A DNA stretch of 64,000 nt from Bacteroidales bacterium (GTDB taxonomy: Bacteria; Bacteroidota; Bacteroidia; Bacteroidales; UBA4417): contig JAURYB010000079.1 of the NCBI GenBank assembly GCA_030654075.1, positions 1 to 64,000 of the forward strand, written 5' to 3'. Positions 55,901 to 62,616 of the stretch are shown piece by piece. The translations under genes were made by a program, and so were the position numbers. A model generated the notes under the pieces. The model saw only the letters and a program-made list of their open reading frames with translations, was not told the DNA's origin and did no database searches. The first letter of the stretch is position 1. Every line of letters begins with the position of its first letter.

Positions 55901-56625
55901 CCCAAAACATCGTTCAATTCGGTAAAAACCTCGTTGCTGAACATGATAGTATTATAGTCGTCTTCCGATGAATTTGCCTCGCCCCAGGTTCCTAATCCGC
56001 TGCTATACATATTTAATTTCCAGTCGGACTGTCCTGTTATGTCGCGACCATAATACACACCCTGAACAATATTACCGTTGCGCCCTTCAGTGGCTTTGAG
56101 TATTTCGATTTTAGCTTTCCCTTTCACTCCATCCATTTCACAGACTATATACGCAAAATTGTCGCCGTCCTTTTTGGGGATAAGAGTGGTAGGGATAAGA
56201 CCTTCCTTAAAAGATTCGATGGTAATTTCGGTAGCAAGTTTTTGATTGGCTGCCGCATCCGTTGATCCGGCAGAGCGCGCAATAAATTTCTGCATAAATT
56301 TGAACAGAAAATATACCATACGCTGCGATGCTTTTATCGGGGTTCCAAACATGGGTGAAGTATATTTAACCAAAGCAACCCCATCCTGCATGTTTACCTC
56401 TATGGCTTCGCAAAATCCGGCGCTTACCCTCACGGCTACTTTCCCGTTCATTGATGTTATTACTTCGCCTTCCGGATCACGGGCTGTGATGACAAGCGTG
56501 GTATAATCATCGCCATCGCCCGCTAATTGAAGTTTTCCTGGCTGCACATGCAACCTTATGGCCTGTTGCGAAATTCCCTGAAAAACCAGCAGGACTAAAA
56601 CCAAGATGAATAGTATCTTTTTCAT
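52966..56625 (-). CDS. Large periplasmic protein with C-terminal cytoplasmic zinc ribbon
   Basis: A 1219-residue protein: signal peptide (MKKILFILVLVLLVFQGISQ), then an Ig-like/invasin-type beta segment (about 20-90, LQLAGDGDDYTTLVITARDPEG). A second Ig-like segment follows (about 320-400, RTKAVFHYQDENGVAVGG), then a long mainly helical region to about 1110. A single transmembrane helix (about 1114-1134) is followed by RRRRK, which marks the inner side. A Pro-rich tail ends with a zinc ribbon (Cys1197, 1200, 1211, 1214) of the CxxC-x10-CxxC spacing shared with the neighbours. The topology puts the bulk in the periplasm and the ribbon in the cytoplasm. Function unknown. Confidence 0.78.
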   Translation of the reverse strand: MKKILFILVLVLLVFQGISQQAIRLHVQPGKLQLAGDGDDYTTLVITARDPEGEVITSMNGKVAVRVSAGFCEAIEVNMQDGVALVKYTSPMFGTPIKASQRMVYFLFKFMQKFIARSAGSTDAAANQKLATEITIESFKEGLIPTTLIPKKDGDNFAYIVCEMDGVKGKAKIEILKATEGRNGNIVQGVYYGRDITGQSDWKLNMYSSGLGTWGEANSSEDDYNTIMFSNEVFTELNDVLGKTAGMTGFLKAYLGPSWKETQYMKDFDIVKMGMGSAYMPMPNNGVFIYVPPILFEYKGRPAATSLGSSASGKPDEVIKTDKSGIILSQNEIIGDGKSRTKAVFHYQDENGVAVGGKAVSWSIPKSIKVISMQTVTDAAGNAETVLEAPVIKATGEKRGDMGGVIDNYDLFQLIVSYSSVKNKTETAMGTLSVFKTLEQNLYILKPGMEPFPYKVLLPQLEYYNLESSVYVNLPKSVLTTESEKLSLNDAIIFVESRKFDKENFQQIYNTWFKKDQKLFMSMLENDKGGYSVKTNNQGQFKLIIRDFEGKMRLATGGYERKMTIEPLQAKIADLTGRRAGALTEVLEMLSAGTDASGNSPQADGAFSVQMVNSLNYKEKVLGQINDMERMLCSGAFTDAMGVEEKLHLIGMLMTNAKGNARFMGDTGKELIGHAWELFKMAWELANEQFKITEGLSKKVGLDKVSDSLAKIGMKIDLGIWSKVTGTDRKTGTKRIIIDFIRKNVLSSDAPNKTQASVGYYRVMGEYGKALSGVVFEQLTEGISDALSDMNPVPDLVVEALKKKYYAGLRGEVDKLLAQSPAKVHEVYARLQPALHDRSTEIRSYYQSVGETRFNTEIYKADWDFFRESVIKGGVISYDLLNMNWHKIKDHLDALEKINKVTDAAYTTTNLALEIYRYHYLWCDARSAFDFVNRSIEQGSVVTTTLAEPEFNFSLFSGAYAAGPVTNTTIPGMAGISGLDFSLQNGGFPVANINKAIDAGVAYNQWIQSDDKRKVLLAGFGPATAGALYKSAYEYENQLTNLLISAMVYAEDKSAFNREAYNASALILKKSAAAFSESSDKAMTEMDKIPENIPVPVFEAEESRIEIWINPLYMKIGGGILLLALVLVLTMIIIRRRRKHTAKTDQPFIQPNIPVVQSPPESSPLTKPVQQAGQYAPEFQVPDIQHPTSDSVTPKFCPQCGAAFKAGAKFCGKCGYKTQ

Positions 56626-56631
56626 AACCTG

Positions 56632-56844
56632 CTAATTTTGATTGTAGTCGGGTATTTCGCTATATTCCTTTTCAACTGCTGATTTCTTCGGCCAGCTTTG
56701 ATACACATAGTAACCAATTGTTCCTAGTATGAGCGCCAGAACTAAAACCAGAATCATGCTGCATCCAAAGCAGCATCCGCGTTTTTTCTTTTTTGTTGGG
56801 GGGAGATTGGTATCCTGAACAGGATCAGTGGATTGTTGCTGCAT
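56632..56844 (-). CDS. Small single-pass membrane protein
   Basis: I prefer the ATG at 56844 (MMQQQSTDPVQDTNLPP starts one codon earlier), giving about 70 residues. The protein is a Pro/Lys-rich cytoplasmic start, a KKKKRGCCFGCS patch and one helix (MILVLVLALILGTIGYYVYQ), ending in a polar tail. It is 6 bases upstream of the 1219-residue gene and almost certainly in its operon, so it may be an accessory subunit. Confidence 0.65.
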   Translation of the reverse strand: MQQQSTDPVQDTNLPPTKKKKRGCCFGCSMILVLVLALILGTIGYYVYQSWPKKSAVEKEYSEIPDYNQN

Positions 56845-57039
56845 CATAGTGATAATTAGAAAATGCTGTATTAACAAGCGTTTCGATTAAGACAGGCTTT
56901 ACATATTTCAACACTACGAATGTAAGGTATCATTTCGCAATAGCAACAGGGCCGGTAATAAAAATCTCTGCCGAAAAATACTGAGTTAAATTAGACATGC
57001 CGAAAAACTCATTGCAAGATCCGAATTGGATTTTATATA

Positions 57040-57417
57040 CTATTCACTATCAATCCTCTCTCTAAGTCCAAGCAAATAGATTTTATGTTCAAGATTTACT
57101 TTTATTTTGTAGTATCTGTAAAAACCCATCAAATAGGTAATCATGAAGAGTATAAGTAATCCAGCATTATTCAGATCTTTATGTAAAATTTCTAATGAAT
57201 TTAGCAATAAAATAATTAGGATAAATACGGATAATAATACCGACATAACTAATTGCATGGTATAATACCGAGTCACTTTTTTATGAACTTTTTTAAGTAA
57301 ATCCACGTCTTCTTCCAATATTCCTTTAAACCACGGAGATCCCCAATAATTTGATAAACTTTCATTTGTTTTTGAAATCTGTTCAGTAATGTCAAGTCTG
57401 ATTTCGTCTGAATTCAT
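57040..57417 (-). CDS. Small two-helix membrane protein of unknown function
   Basis: I prefer the ATG at 57417 (MNSDEIRLDITEQISK) to the one at 57489, since the extra N-terminus reads like AT-rich spacer; this gives about 125 residues. Two hydrophobic helices lie near the middle (QLVMSVLLSVFILIILLLNSL and NAGLLILFMITYLMGFYRYY), with a polar N-terminal half. No family recognised. Confidence 0.5.
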   Translation of the reverse strand: MNSDEIRLDITEQISKTNESLSNYWGSPWFKGILEEDVDLLKKVHKKVTRYYTMQLVMSVLLSVFILIILLLNSLEILHKDLNNAGLLILFMITYLMGFYRYYKIKVNLEHKIYLLGLRERIDSE

Positions 57418-57506
57418 AGTTTTGTAAATATTTGATATAGTGAATAATAAAATTACTATTTCACCATCCTCATACAAAATAGATGTCACTCAACTCAAAA
57501 GGCATC

Positions 57507-59159
57507 TTATTCCTCAAATGCCGGCTTAATAACAACCCCGTCATAGCGCTTTTCAGCGTCGCCACGGTATGTTATGATAAGAAATGGTGTACCATCCTCA
57601 TTAAAGGTAATCCAGTCGCCCTCGCGGCTGCCGTTCATATAATTACCCTGGTCTTTTAATTTGCCGGATGGCCAATACCAGTTTACTTTTCCATTCAGGT
57701 TATCGTCGATAAATTCTCCTTCAAACTTTGGCGTTCCATCAGCATAATACGATTTCCATTTACCGAAACGTGCGCCGCCTTTGTAATTTCCAAGTTCACG
57801 ATAGTTACCAAAATCATAGACCCATTCACCTTCTTCCACGCCTTCTACAAATTGTCCTTTTACAATCAAACGACCGGTTTCATCGTGTTCTTCATACTCT
57901 CCGTCTTCCATTCCTCCAATATAAGATTGAATGCGCCTTATACTTGCATCTTCAAAATACCAGCGCCAGGTTCCATCCAATAAACCCGTTTTGGTATATT
58001 TTCCTTCCGATTCAAGTTTACCGTTTTCGTAATAATACTTCCAGTTACCGACAGGTTTTCCTTTGGTATACGCGCCAACCGAACGTAAGGTTTTATCGGC
58101 GTAATATTCGCGCCAATCGCCTTCTTTATTTCCTTCTTCATCCACAATTCCTTCACCTGTGAGCACGCCATTTGTAAAAATATAACCGGCAGTTATTTTA
58201 CCGTCTTCATTGTATTCACGACGAACACCTTCGGGAACTTCGCCATTGTAACTGGCCACGGTTTTAACCTTTCCGCTAGGGTAATAATCGGTTTTAAGTT
58301 TAAGACTTGTAATTTCCTGTGCCTGAACCTGCTCAACATCATTAACAAACTTTTTAACAGTCAGGAGACTTCCGTTATCATCGTAGTCTTTAAAGTAGCC
58401 GTTCTTCTTGTCGTCTTTATAGGTTCCTTCGAGTTTTACAGTAAAATTATCGTAGAAATATTTCCAGCGACCTTGTTTCAAGCCTTTGCTATCCTTACGG
58501 TTAATACGTTCGCGGCTAACCAGGAATCCTTTTTTATATTCCATGTAAGTAATAACGTTTCCATCGGCATCGAGTTCGCGGGCTATTCCGTTTTCAAGAC
58601 CATCAACAAAATTTACAATTAGACGTACTTTTCCATCAGGATAAAAATACGTGGTTGGACCTTGCTTGACATCATTCACAAAAGTCTCGGTAGTCATTTC
58701 CCCCTGGCGGTAGGTAGTTTTTAAACCATTCTTTTTATCTGTGGCATAGGTGATTGAAACCAAAAGCTTCGCTGAATCATCATAAAATTTCCAAACGCTA
58801 TCAAGCAGATAATTCTTACGGTTTCCTTCTGATTTTATAACACCGTTTTCGAAATAAGTCTTCCAGTATCCGTCAGGTTTACCGTCACGCATCGTTCCTT
58901 CACTCGAAAGCTTCCCGTTAGGATAATAAAATTTTGCAATACCATCTGTAACTATATTGAATTGTTCATCCTGCGCTTGTGCTGGAATAACAAAGAATAA
59001 AGCAAAAGCAGCCAAGACCAGAGTTTTCAACAAAGTATTTTTAAAAGTGAATACAGAGTAATTTTGTAAATTATTTTTAAAGTTAATGGAAAATGGAAAA
59101 TGGAAAATAGGCTTCATTTTGAATGATTTTACAATAATCTTTAAATTCTTTAAATTCAA
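57507..59159 (-). CDS. YwqK/MORN-type repeat protein, secreted
   Basis: The open frame is 550 codons, but the likely start is a TTG at 59033 (LLKTLVLAAFALFFVIPAQAQ), which opens a clean signal peptide. The first 42 codons are read through a dispersed AT-rich repeat. The mature protein consists of about 20 repeats of roughly 20 residues with a YYxDGxLxxEGxYxxGxxxGxWxxY pattern, for example YFENGVIKSEGN and YYENGKLESEGKY. This is the MORN/YwqK antitoxin-like repeat. No toxin partner is visible; the arrays are often structural or binding modules on the cell surface. Confidence 0.85.
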   Translation of the reverse strand: MNLKNLKIIVKSFKMKPIFHFPFSINFKNNLQNYSVFTFKNTLLKTLVLAAFALFFVIPAQAQDEQFNIVTDGIAKFYYPNGKLSSEGTMRDGKPDGYWKTYFENGVIKSEGNRKNYLLDSVWKFYDDSAKLLVSITYATDKKNGLKTTYRQGEMTTETFVNDVKQGPTTYFYPDGKVRLIVNFVDGLENGIARELDADGNVITYMEYKKGFLVSRERINRKDSKGLKQGRWKYFYDNFTVKLEGTYKDDKKNGYFKDYDDNGSLLTVKKFVNDVEQVQAQEITSLKLKTDYYPSGKVKTVASYNGEVPEGVRREYNEDGKITAGYIFTNGVLTGEGIVDEEGNKEGDWREYYADKTLRSVGAYTKGKPVGNWKYYYENGKLESEGKYTKTGLLDGTWRWYFEDASIRRIQSYIGGMEDGEYEEHDETGRLIVKGQFVEGVEEGEWVYDFGNYRELGNYKGGARFGKWKSYYADGTPKFEGEFIDDNLNGKVNWYWPSGKLKDQGNYMNGSREGDWITFNEDGTPFLIITYRGDAEKRYDGVVIKPAFEE

Positions 59160-59212
59160 TTGTTAATGGGCTTCACTGGTTACTATTTTCCATTAACTAT
59201 TTTCTATTTTCC
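59082..59212. repeat. AT-rich TTAATGGAAAATGG-type repeats around the YwqK gene start
   Basis: TTAATGGAAAATGGAAAATGG-like sequence at 59082-59110 and its inverse (TTTTCCATTAACTATTTTCT) at 59183-59212 belong to the repeat family also seen at 23762-23830. The first copy lies inside the long open frame, upstream of the preferred TTG start of the YwqK-type gene. Confidence 0.65.
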
Positions 59213-59217
59213 AAACC

Positions 59218-60153
59218 CTACCTGTTCTTTGACAATTCGAGCATACGTAAAATCGGCTTTTTAGCTTTTTCTATCACTTCGTTGGATAAAGTAATTTCAG
59301 GTTTTTCGTTAAGCATACAAAGATATAATTTCTCCAGCGTATTCAGCTTCATATACGGACAATCGTTGCAAGCACAAGTTTCATCCGAAGGAACAACAAT
59401 AAATTGCTTACCCGGCGAAAGTTTTTGCATCTGGTGAATAATACCGGTTTCGGTGGCGACAATAAACTTCTGACAGCTATCCTTTGCAGTAAAGTCAAGC
59501 ATAGCAGCAGTTGAACCAACAAAATCGGCCAGAATTAAAACCGGTCTTTTACATTCAGGATGCGCAATAAGTTTTGCATCCGGATGTTCCTGTTTGAGTT
59601 TCAGAATGCTTTCGGTACGGATGGTTTCATGTACTTCGCAGGCACCATCCCAGAGCAGCATATCGCGTCCCGTTAATCCGTTTATATAAGCACCCAGGTT
59701 TTTATCCGGCGCAAAAATAAGTTTCTGATCTTTCGGAAAGGATTCAACAATTTTAACCGCATTGCTTGAAGTTACTATTACATCTGACCAGGTTTTTACA
59801 GCAGCAGTACAATTAATATATGTAATAACTTTATGATCAGGGTGTTGTTTAACAAAATCAGAAAATTCCTTTTCAGGCGCACTGGCAGCCAATGAACAAC
59901 CTGCGTTAAGATCCGGCAAAAGAACTTTTTTTGAGGGCGATAATATTTTTGCCGTTTCGGCCATAAAATGAACCCCGGCAAAAACAATGATGTCGGCATC
60001 AGTTTCGGCAGCTTTTTGTGAAAGCTGTAAACTGTCGCCTATAAAGTCGGCGATATCCTGAATTTCGGCCACCTGGTAATAATGAGCAAGGATTACCGCA
60101 TTCTTCTCTTTCTTTAATTTTTGAATCTCATTTATCAATTCTTCATTCTTCAT
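59218..60153 (-). CDS. nadA: Quinolinate synthase
   Basis: A 311-residue NadA, which condenses iminoaspartate and dihydroxyacetone phosphate to quinolinate in NAD synthesis and carries a [4Fe-4S] cluster. Conserved sequences are [21 protein letters not shown] at the N-terminus, [11 protein letters not shown] with one cluster Cys and [26 protein letters not shown] near 268 carries further Cys. nadB and nadC are not in the window. It is transcribed away from rpiB across a 546-base spacer. Confidence 0.97.
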   Translation of the reverse strand: MKNEELINEIQKLKKEKNAVILAHYYQVAEIQDIADFIGDSLQLSQKAAETDADIIVFAGVHFMAETAKILSPSKKVLLPDLNAGCSLAASAPEKEFSDFVKQHPDHKVITYINCTAAVKTWSDVIVTSSNAVKIVESFPKDQKLIFAPDKNLGAYINGLTGRDMLLWDGACEVHETIRTESILKLKQEHPDAKLIAHPECKRPVLILADFVGSTAAMLDFTAKDSCQKFIVATETGIIHQMQKLSPGKQFIVVPSDETCACNDCPYMKLNTLEKLYLCMLNEKPEITLSNEVIEKAKKPILRMLELSKNR

Positions 60154-60699
60154 TTTTCCAACCTTTCTTATTCAGTAAATAATAATAATTTCTTTTTAAT
60201 TAATTAATATGTTATTAATATTAGCCTGTTCATAGTGTTAGCAGTTTTTACAAATTTTATTTTTTATTGTGGCACGCCTATGTTTATTCACAGGTTATAA
60301 ACAATTGCAACAGGGGTTAAGTTCTGATATTTATCCCTTTACTGTAGTTGTTAACAATCTGTTCATTGCAGCGGAGGTTATAAAAATCACAGCTTATAAA
60401 CAGGTAAAAAGTGTTCATAGTATGTTGTAAAAAGACTCACAACTAGAGCAAACTTTTTAGAGCACTCACTCGAACCCGTACCTGTGAATTAATTGTTAAG
60501 AGCAAGCAAATTCTATGCACATTTTAGTAACAAAAGTAAGCACTTATTAACAATAATTGTTTAATAAATCTATTCGCCTGATAATGAAAGGCCTTGTTTT
60601 TGGACGTACTTTTGTTTCATAGTGTAAGTGGTTAATTATGAAAGCAAACAGGCTATATTCCATTTCACATGTTAATTTACAAAAAATAACTTACTAACA
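60154..60699. other. AT-rich nadA-rpiB spacer with DnaA-box-like 9-mers; weak origin candidate
   Basis: The 546-base divergent spacer holds an AT-only-like stretch (60177-60222). It also has TTATTCACA at 60284-60292 (one mismatch from TTATCCACA), TTATAAACA at 60295-60303 and 60394-60402, and TTATTAACA at 60544-60552. TGTGAATTA lies at 60484-60492, the opposite orientation. A -7 box TACTTTTG at 60607-60614 precedes rpiB, and a 19-codon ATG frame (60638-60697) ends 2 bases before rpiB. The box count could be chance in AT-rich DNA. Confidence 0.25.
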
Positions 60700-61146
60700 A
60701 TGGTTGACAAATCGAAAACTATAGCTTTAGGGTGTGATCAGGGTGGTTACGAACTTAAAGAACATATAAAGATAAAACTCGCTGAATCAGGCTATTCGGT
60801 TCGTGATTTTGGCACTTATACACCCGAAAGTGTGGACTATCCTGATGTAGCTCACCCGGTGGCTTTGGCTATTGAAAACGGTCAATATCCGGTGGCAATC
60901 CTTATTTGTGGCAGTGGAAACGGAATTTGTATGACTGCCAACAAGCATGCCGGTATACGTGCTGCGCTTTGCTGGAATACCGAAATTGCGGAACTTGCAC
61001 GCCGACATAACGACGCAAATATAATCTGTCTTCCTGGAAGGTTTATTTCACAATATGAGGCACTTAGCGCAGTAATGGCTTTTTTGACTACCGATTTCGA
61101 AGGCGGAAGACACAAAACACGAATTGATAAGATACCTTTGCTGTAA
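60700..61146 (+). CDS. rpiB: Ribose-5-phosphate isomerase B
   Basis: A 148-residue RpiB/LacAB-type isomerase of the pentose phosphate pathway. Signature parts are ALGCDQGGYELKEHI near the N-terminus, VRDFGTYTPESVDYPDVA, and the catalytic Cys in AILICGSGNGICMTANK. The closing NDANIICLPGRFIS carries the phosphate-binding Arg. The ATG at 60700 follows a leader of about 85 bases from the predicted -7 box. lutB-like gene follows 73 bases later. Confidence 0.97.
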   Translation: MVDKSKTIALGCDQGGYELKEHIKIKLAESGYSVRDFGTYTPESVDYPDVAHPVALAIENGQYPVAILICGSGNGICMTANKHAGIRAALCWNTEIAELARRHNDANIICLPGRFISQYEALSAVMAFLTTDFEGGRHKTRIDKIPLL

Positions 61147-61219
61147 AGAACAATGCAATAATCCTGTAAAAACAAGTTTTCATCACTCTGAAATTAACTC
61201 GTACCATAATTGAAACTCC

Positions 61220-62605
61220 ATGAGCGATTCCTATACCAAGTTTGTTACTGATAGCGAAAAAACAGCATTTGATAAAGTGCACCGGGCAATACTTGCATAT
61301 AATATTTCTCGCTACGATGCTGCTGTTGTAAAAGGAAAGGAACAATATAGCAATCTTGAATTAGCTAAAAATCGTGCTGCGCATATTAAAAACAAAGTAA
61401 TTACGGATATGCCTAAGTACCTTGTGGATTTCGAAGCCTCTTTTCAATCGCGGGGTGGTAAGGTAATATGGGCCCAGGATGGTGCCGAGGCTGTTAGCGA
61501 AGTGCTTAAAATTGTCAAAAAACAGCAGGCTAAGCACATCGTTAAGAGCAAAACTATGGTTACCGAGGAAATTTCGTTAAACGAACATCTCGAAAAAGCC
61601 GGTATTGAATCACTTGAAACAGACCTTGGTGAATATATCGTTCAGCTTGCAGGAGAAAAACCCTACCATATTGTTACCCCGGCCATGCACAAATCGAAAG
61701 AGCAGGTGGCCCAGCTTTTCAACGAAAAATTTGGTTTGGATGCCGATAGTACACCTCAGCAAATAACAGCCTATGTCCGGAATTTGTTACGCGAGAAATT
61801 TTTTAATGCTGATATTGGAATTACGGGCGCTAATTTCCTGGTAGCTGATATCGGAGCTGTGTGTCTGACCGAAAATGAAGGCAATGCTTTGATGAGCATG
61901 TCGTTTCCCAAAGTGCATATTGTAATTGCCGGAATTGAAAAACTTATTCCAAAACTCCGTGACCTGGATCTGTTCTGGCCTTTGCTGGCAACACACGGAA
62001 CCGGGCAGAATATGACCGTTTATAATTCAATTATTACAGGTCCGCGGCAGGAAGGTGAAAACGATGGTCCTGAAGAAATGTATGTAATTCTTCTTGATAA
62101 TAACCGCACCGAAATACTGGCTCATAAAAACCAGCGCCGTGCTTTGGGTTGTATTCGCTGCGGTGCCTGCCTCAATGTTTGTCCTGTGTATAAAAGCATT
62201 GGTGGACACGCTTACGGAACCACTTACAGCGGACCGATAGGAGCCGTTATTACACCCTGGATGCGCGGAATGAAAGATTTTAAACATCTTAGTTTTGCCT
62301 CATCACTTTGCGGTGCCTGTACCGAAGTTTGCCCGGTGAAAATAAACCTCCACGAACTGTTGCTATACAACCGCAACGACTCGGTAAAGGAAGGCTTTGC
62401 CAGCCGTTTTGATAAAACTGTGATGTATGCGTACAAAACAGCTATGGGCAAACGCAAATACATTGATATGCTCAGCGGTAAAAACAAGAATAAAGCTCTC
62501 AAAAAGTTTTTTGCCGCAGCCTGGGGCCCACGCCGTGAACTGCCTGAAGTTGCGCCAAAAAGTTTTAAAGAGCTTTGGGATGAGCGGAGAGAAGGGAAGA
62601 AATAA
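61220..62605 (+). CDS. lutB: LutB-family iron-sulfur protein (lactate utilisation)
   Basis: A 461-residue protein with an N-terminal LUD domain (about 60-300) and a pair of ferredoxin-type clusters: CIRCGACLNVCPVYKSIGG near 312 and SLCGACTEVCPVKINLHELL near 362. This matches LutB/YkgF, the subunit of the LutABC-type L-lactate dehydrogenase. lutA would normally precede it and lutC follow; neither is adjacent here (rpiB upstream, DUF4139 convergent), so the assignment rests on the protein alone. The C-terminal region is charged and ends in an EGKK tail. Confidence 0.88.
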   Translation: MSDSYTKFVTDSEKTAFDKVHRAILAYNISRYDAAVVKGKEQYSNLELAKNRAAHIKNKVITDMPKYLVDFEASFQSRGGKVIWAQDGAEAVSEVLKIVKKQQAKHIVKSKTMVTEEISLNEHLEKAGIESLETDLGEYIVQLAGEKPYHIVTPAMHKSKEQVAQLFNEKFGLDADSTPQQITAYVRNLLREKFFNADIGITGANFLVADIGAVCLTENEGNALMSMSFPKVHIVIAGIEKLIPKLRDLDLFWPLLATHGTGQNMTVYNSIITGPRQEGENDGPEEMYVILLDNNRTEILAHKNQRRALGCIRCGACLNVCPVYKSIGGHAYGTTYSGPIGAVITPWMRGMKDFKHLSFASSLCGACTEVCPVKINLHELLLYNRNDSVKEGFASRFDKTVMYAYKTAMGKRKYIDMLSGKNKNKALKKFFAAAWGPRRELPEVAPKSFKELWDERREGKK

Positions 62606-62616
62606 GCCTTCGGATC

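Noticed and set aside
57507-59159. YwqK protein as half of a toxin-antitoxin pair
   Set aside because: The family name includes antitoxin, but this protein has a signal peptide and no toxin-like neighbour.
60638-60697. 19-codon frame just before rpiB as a leader peptide
   Set aside because: No regulatory codon run, no attenuator hairpin and no clear ribosome binding site; kept only as a remark.
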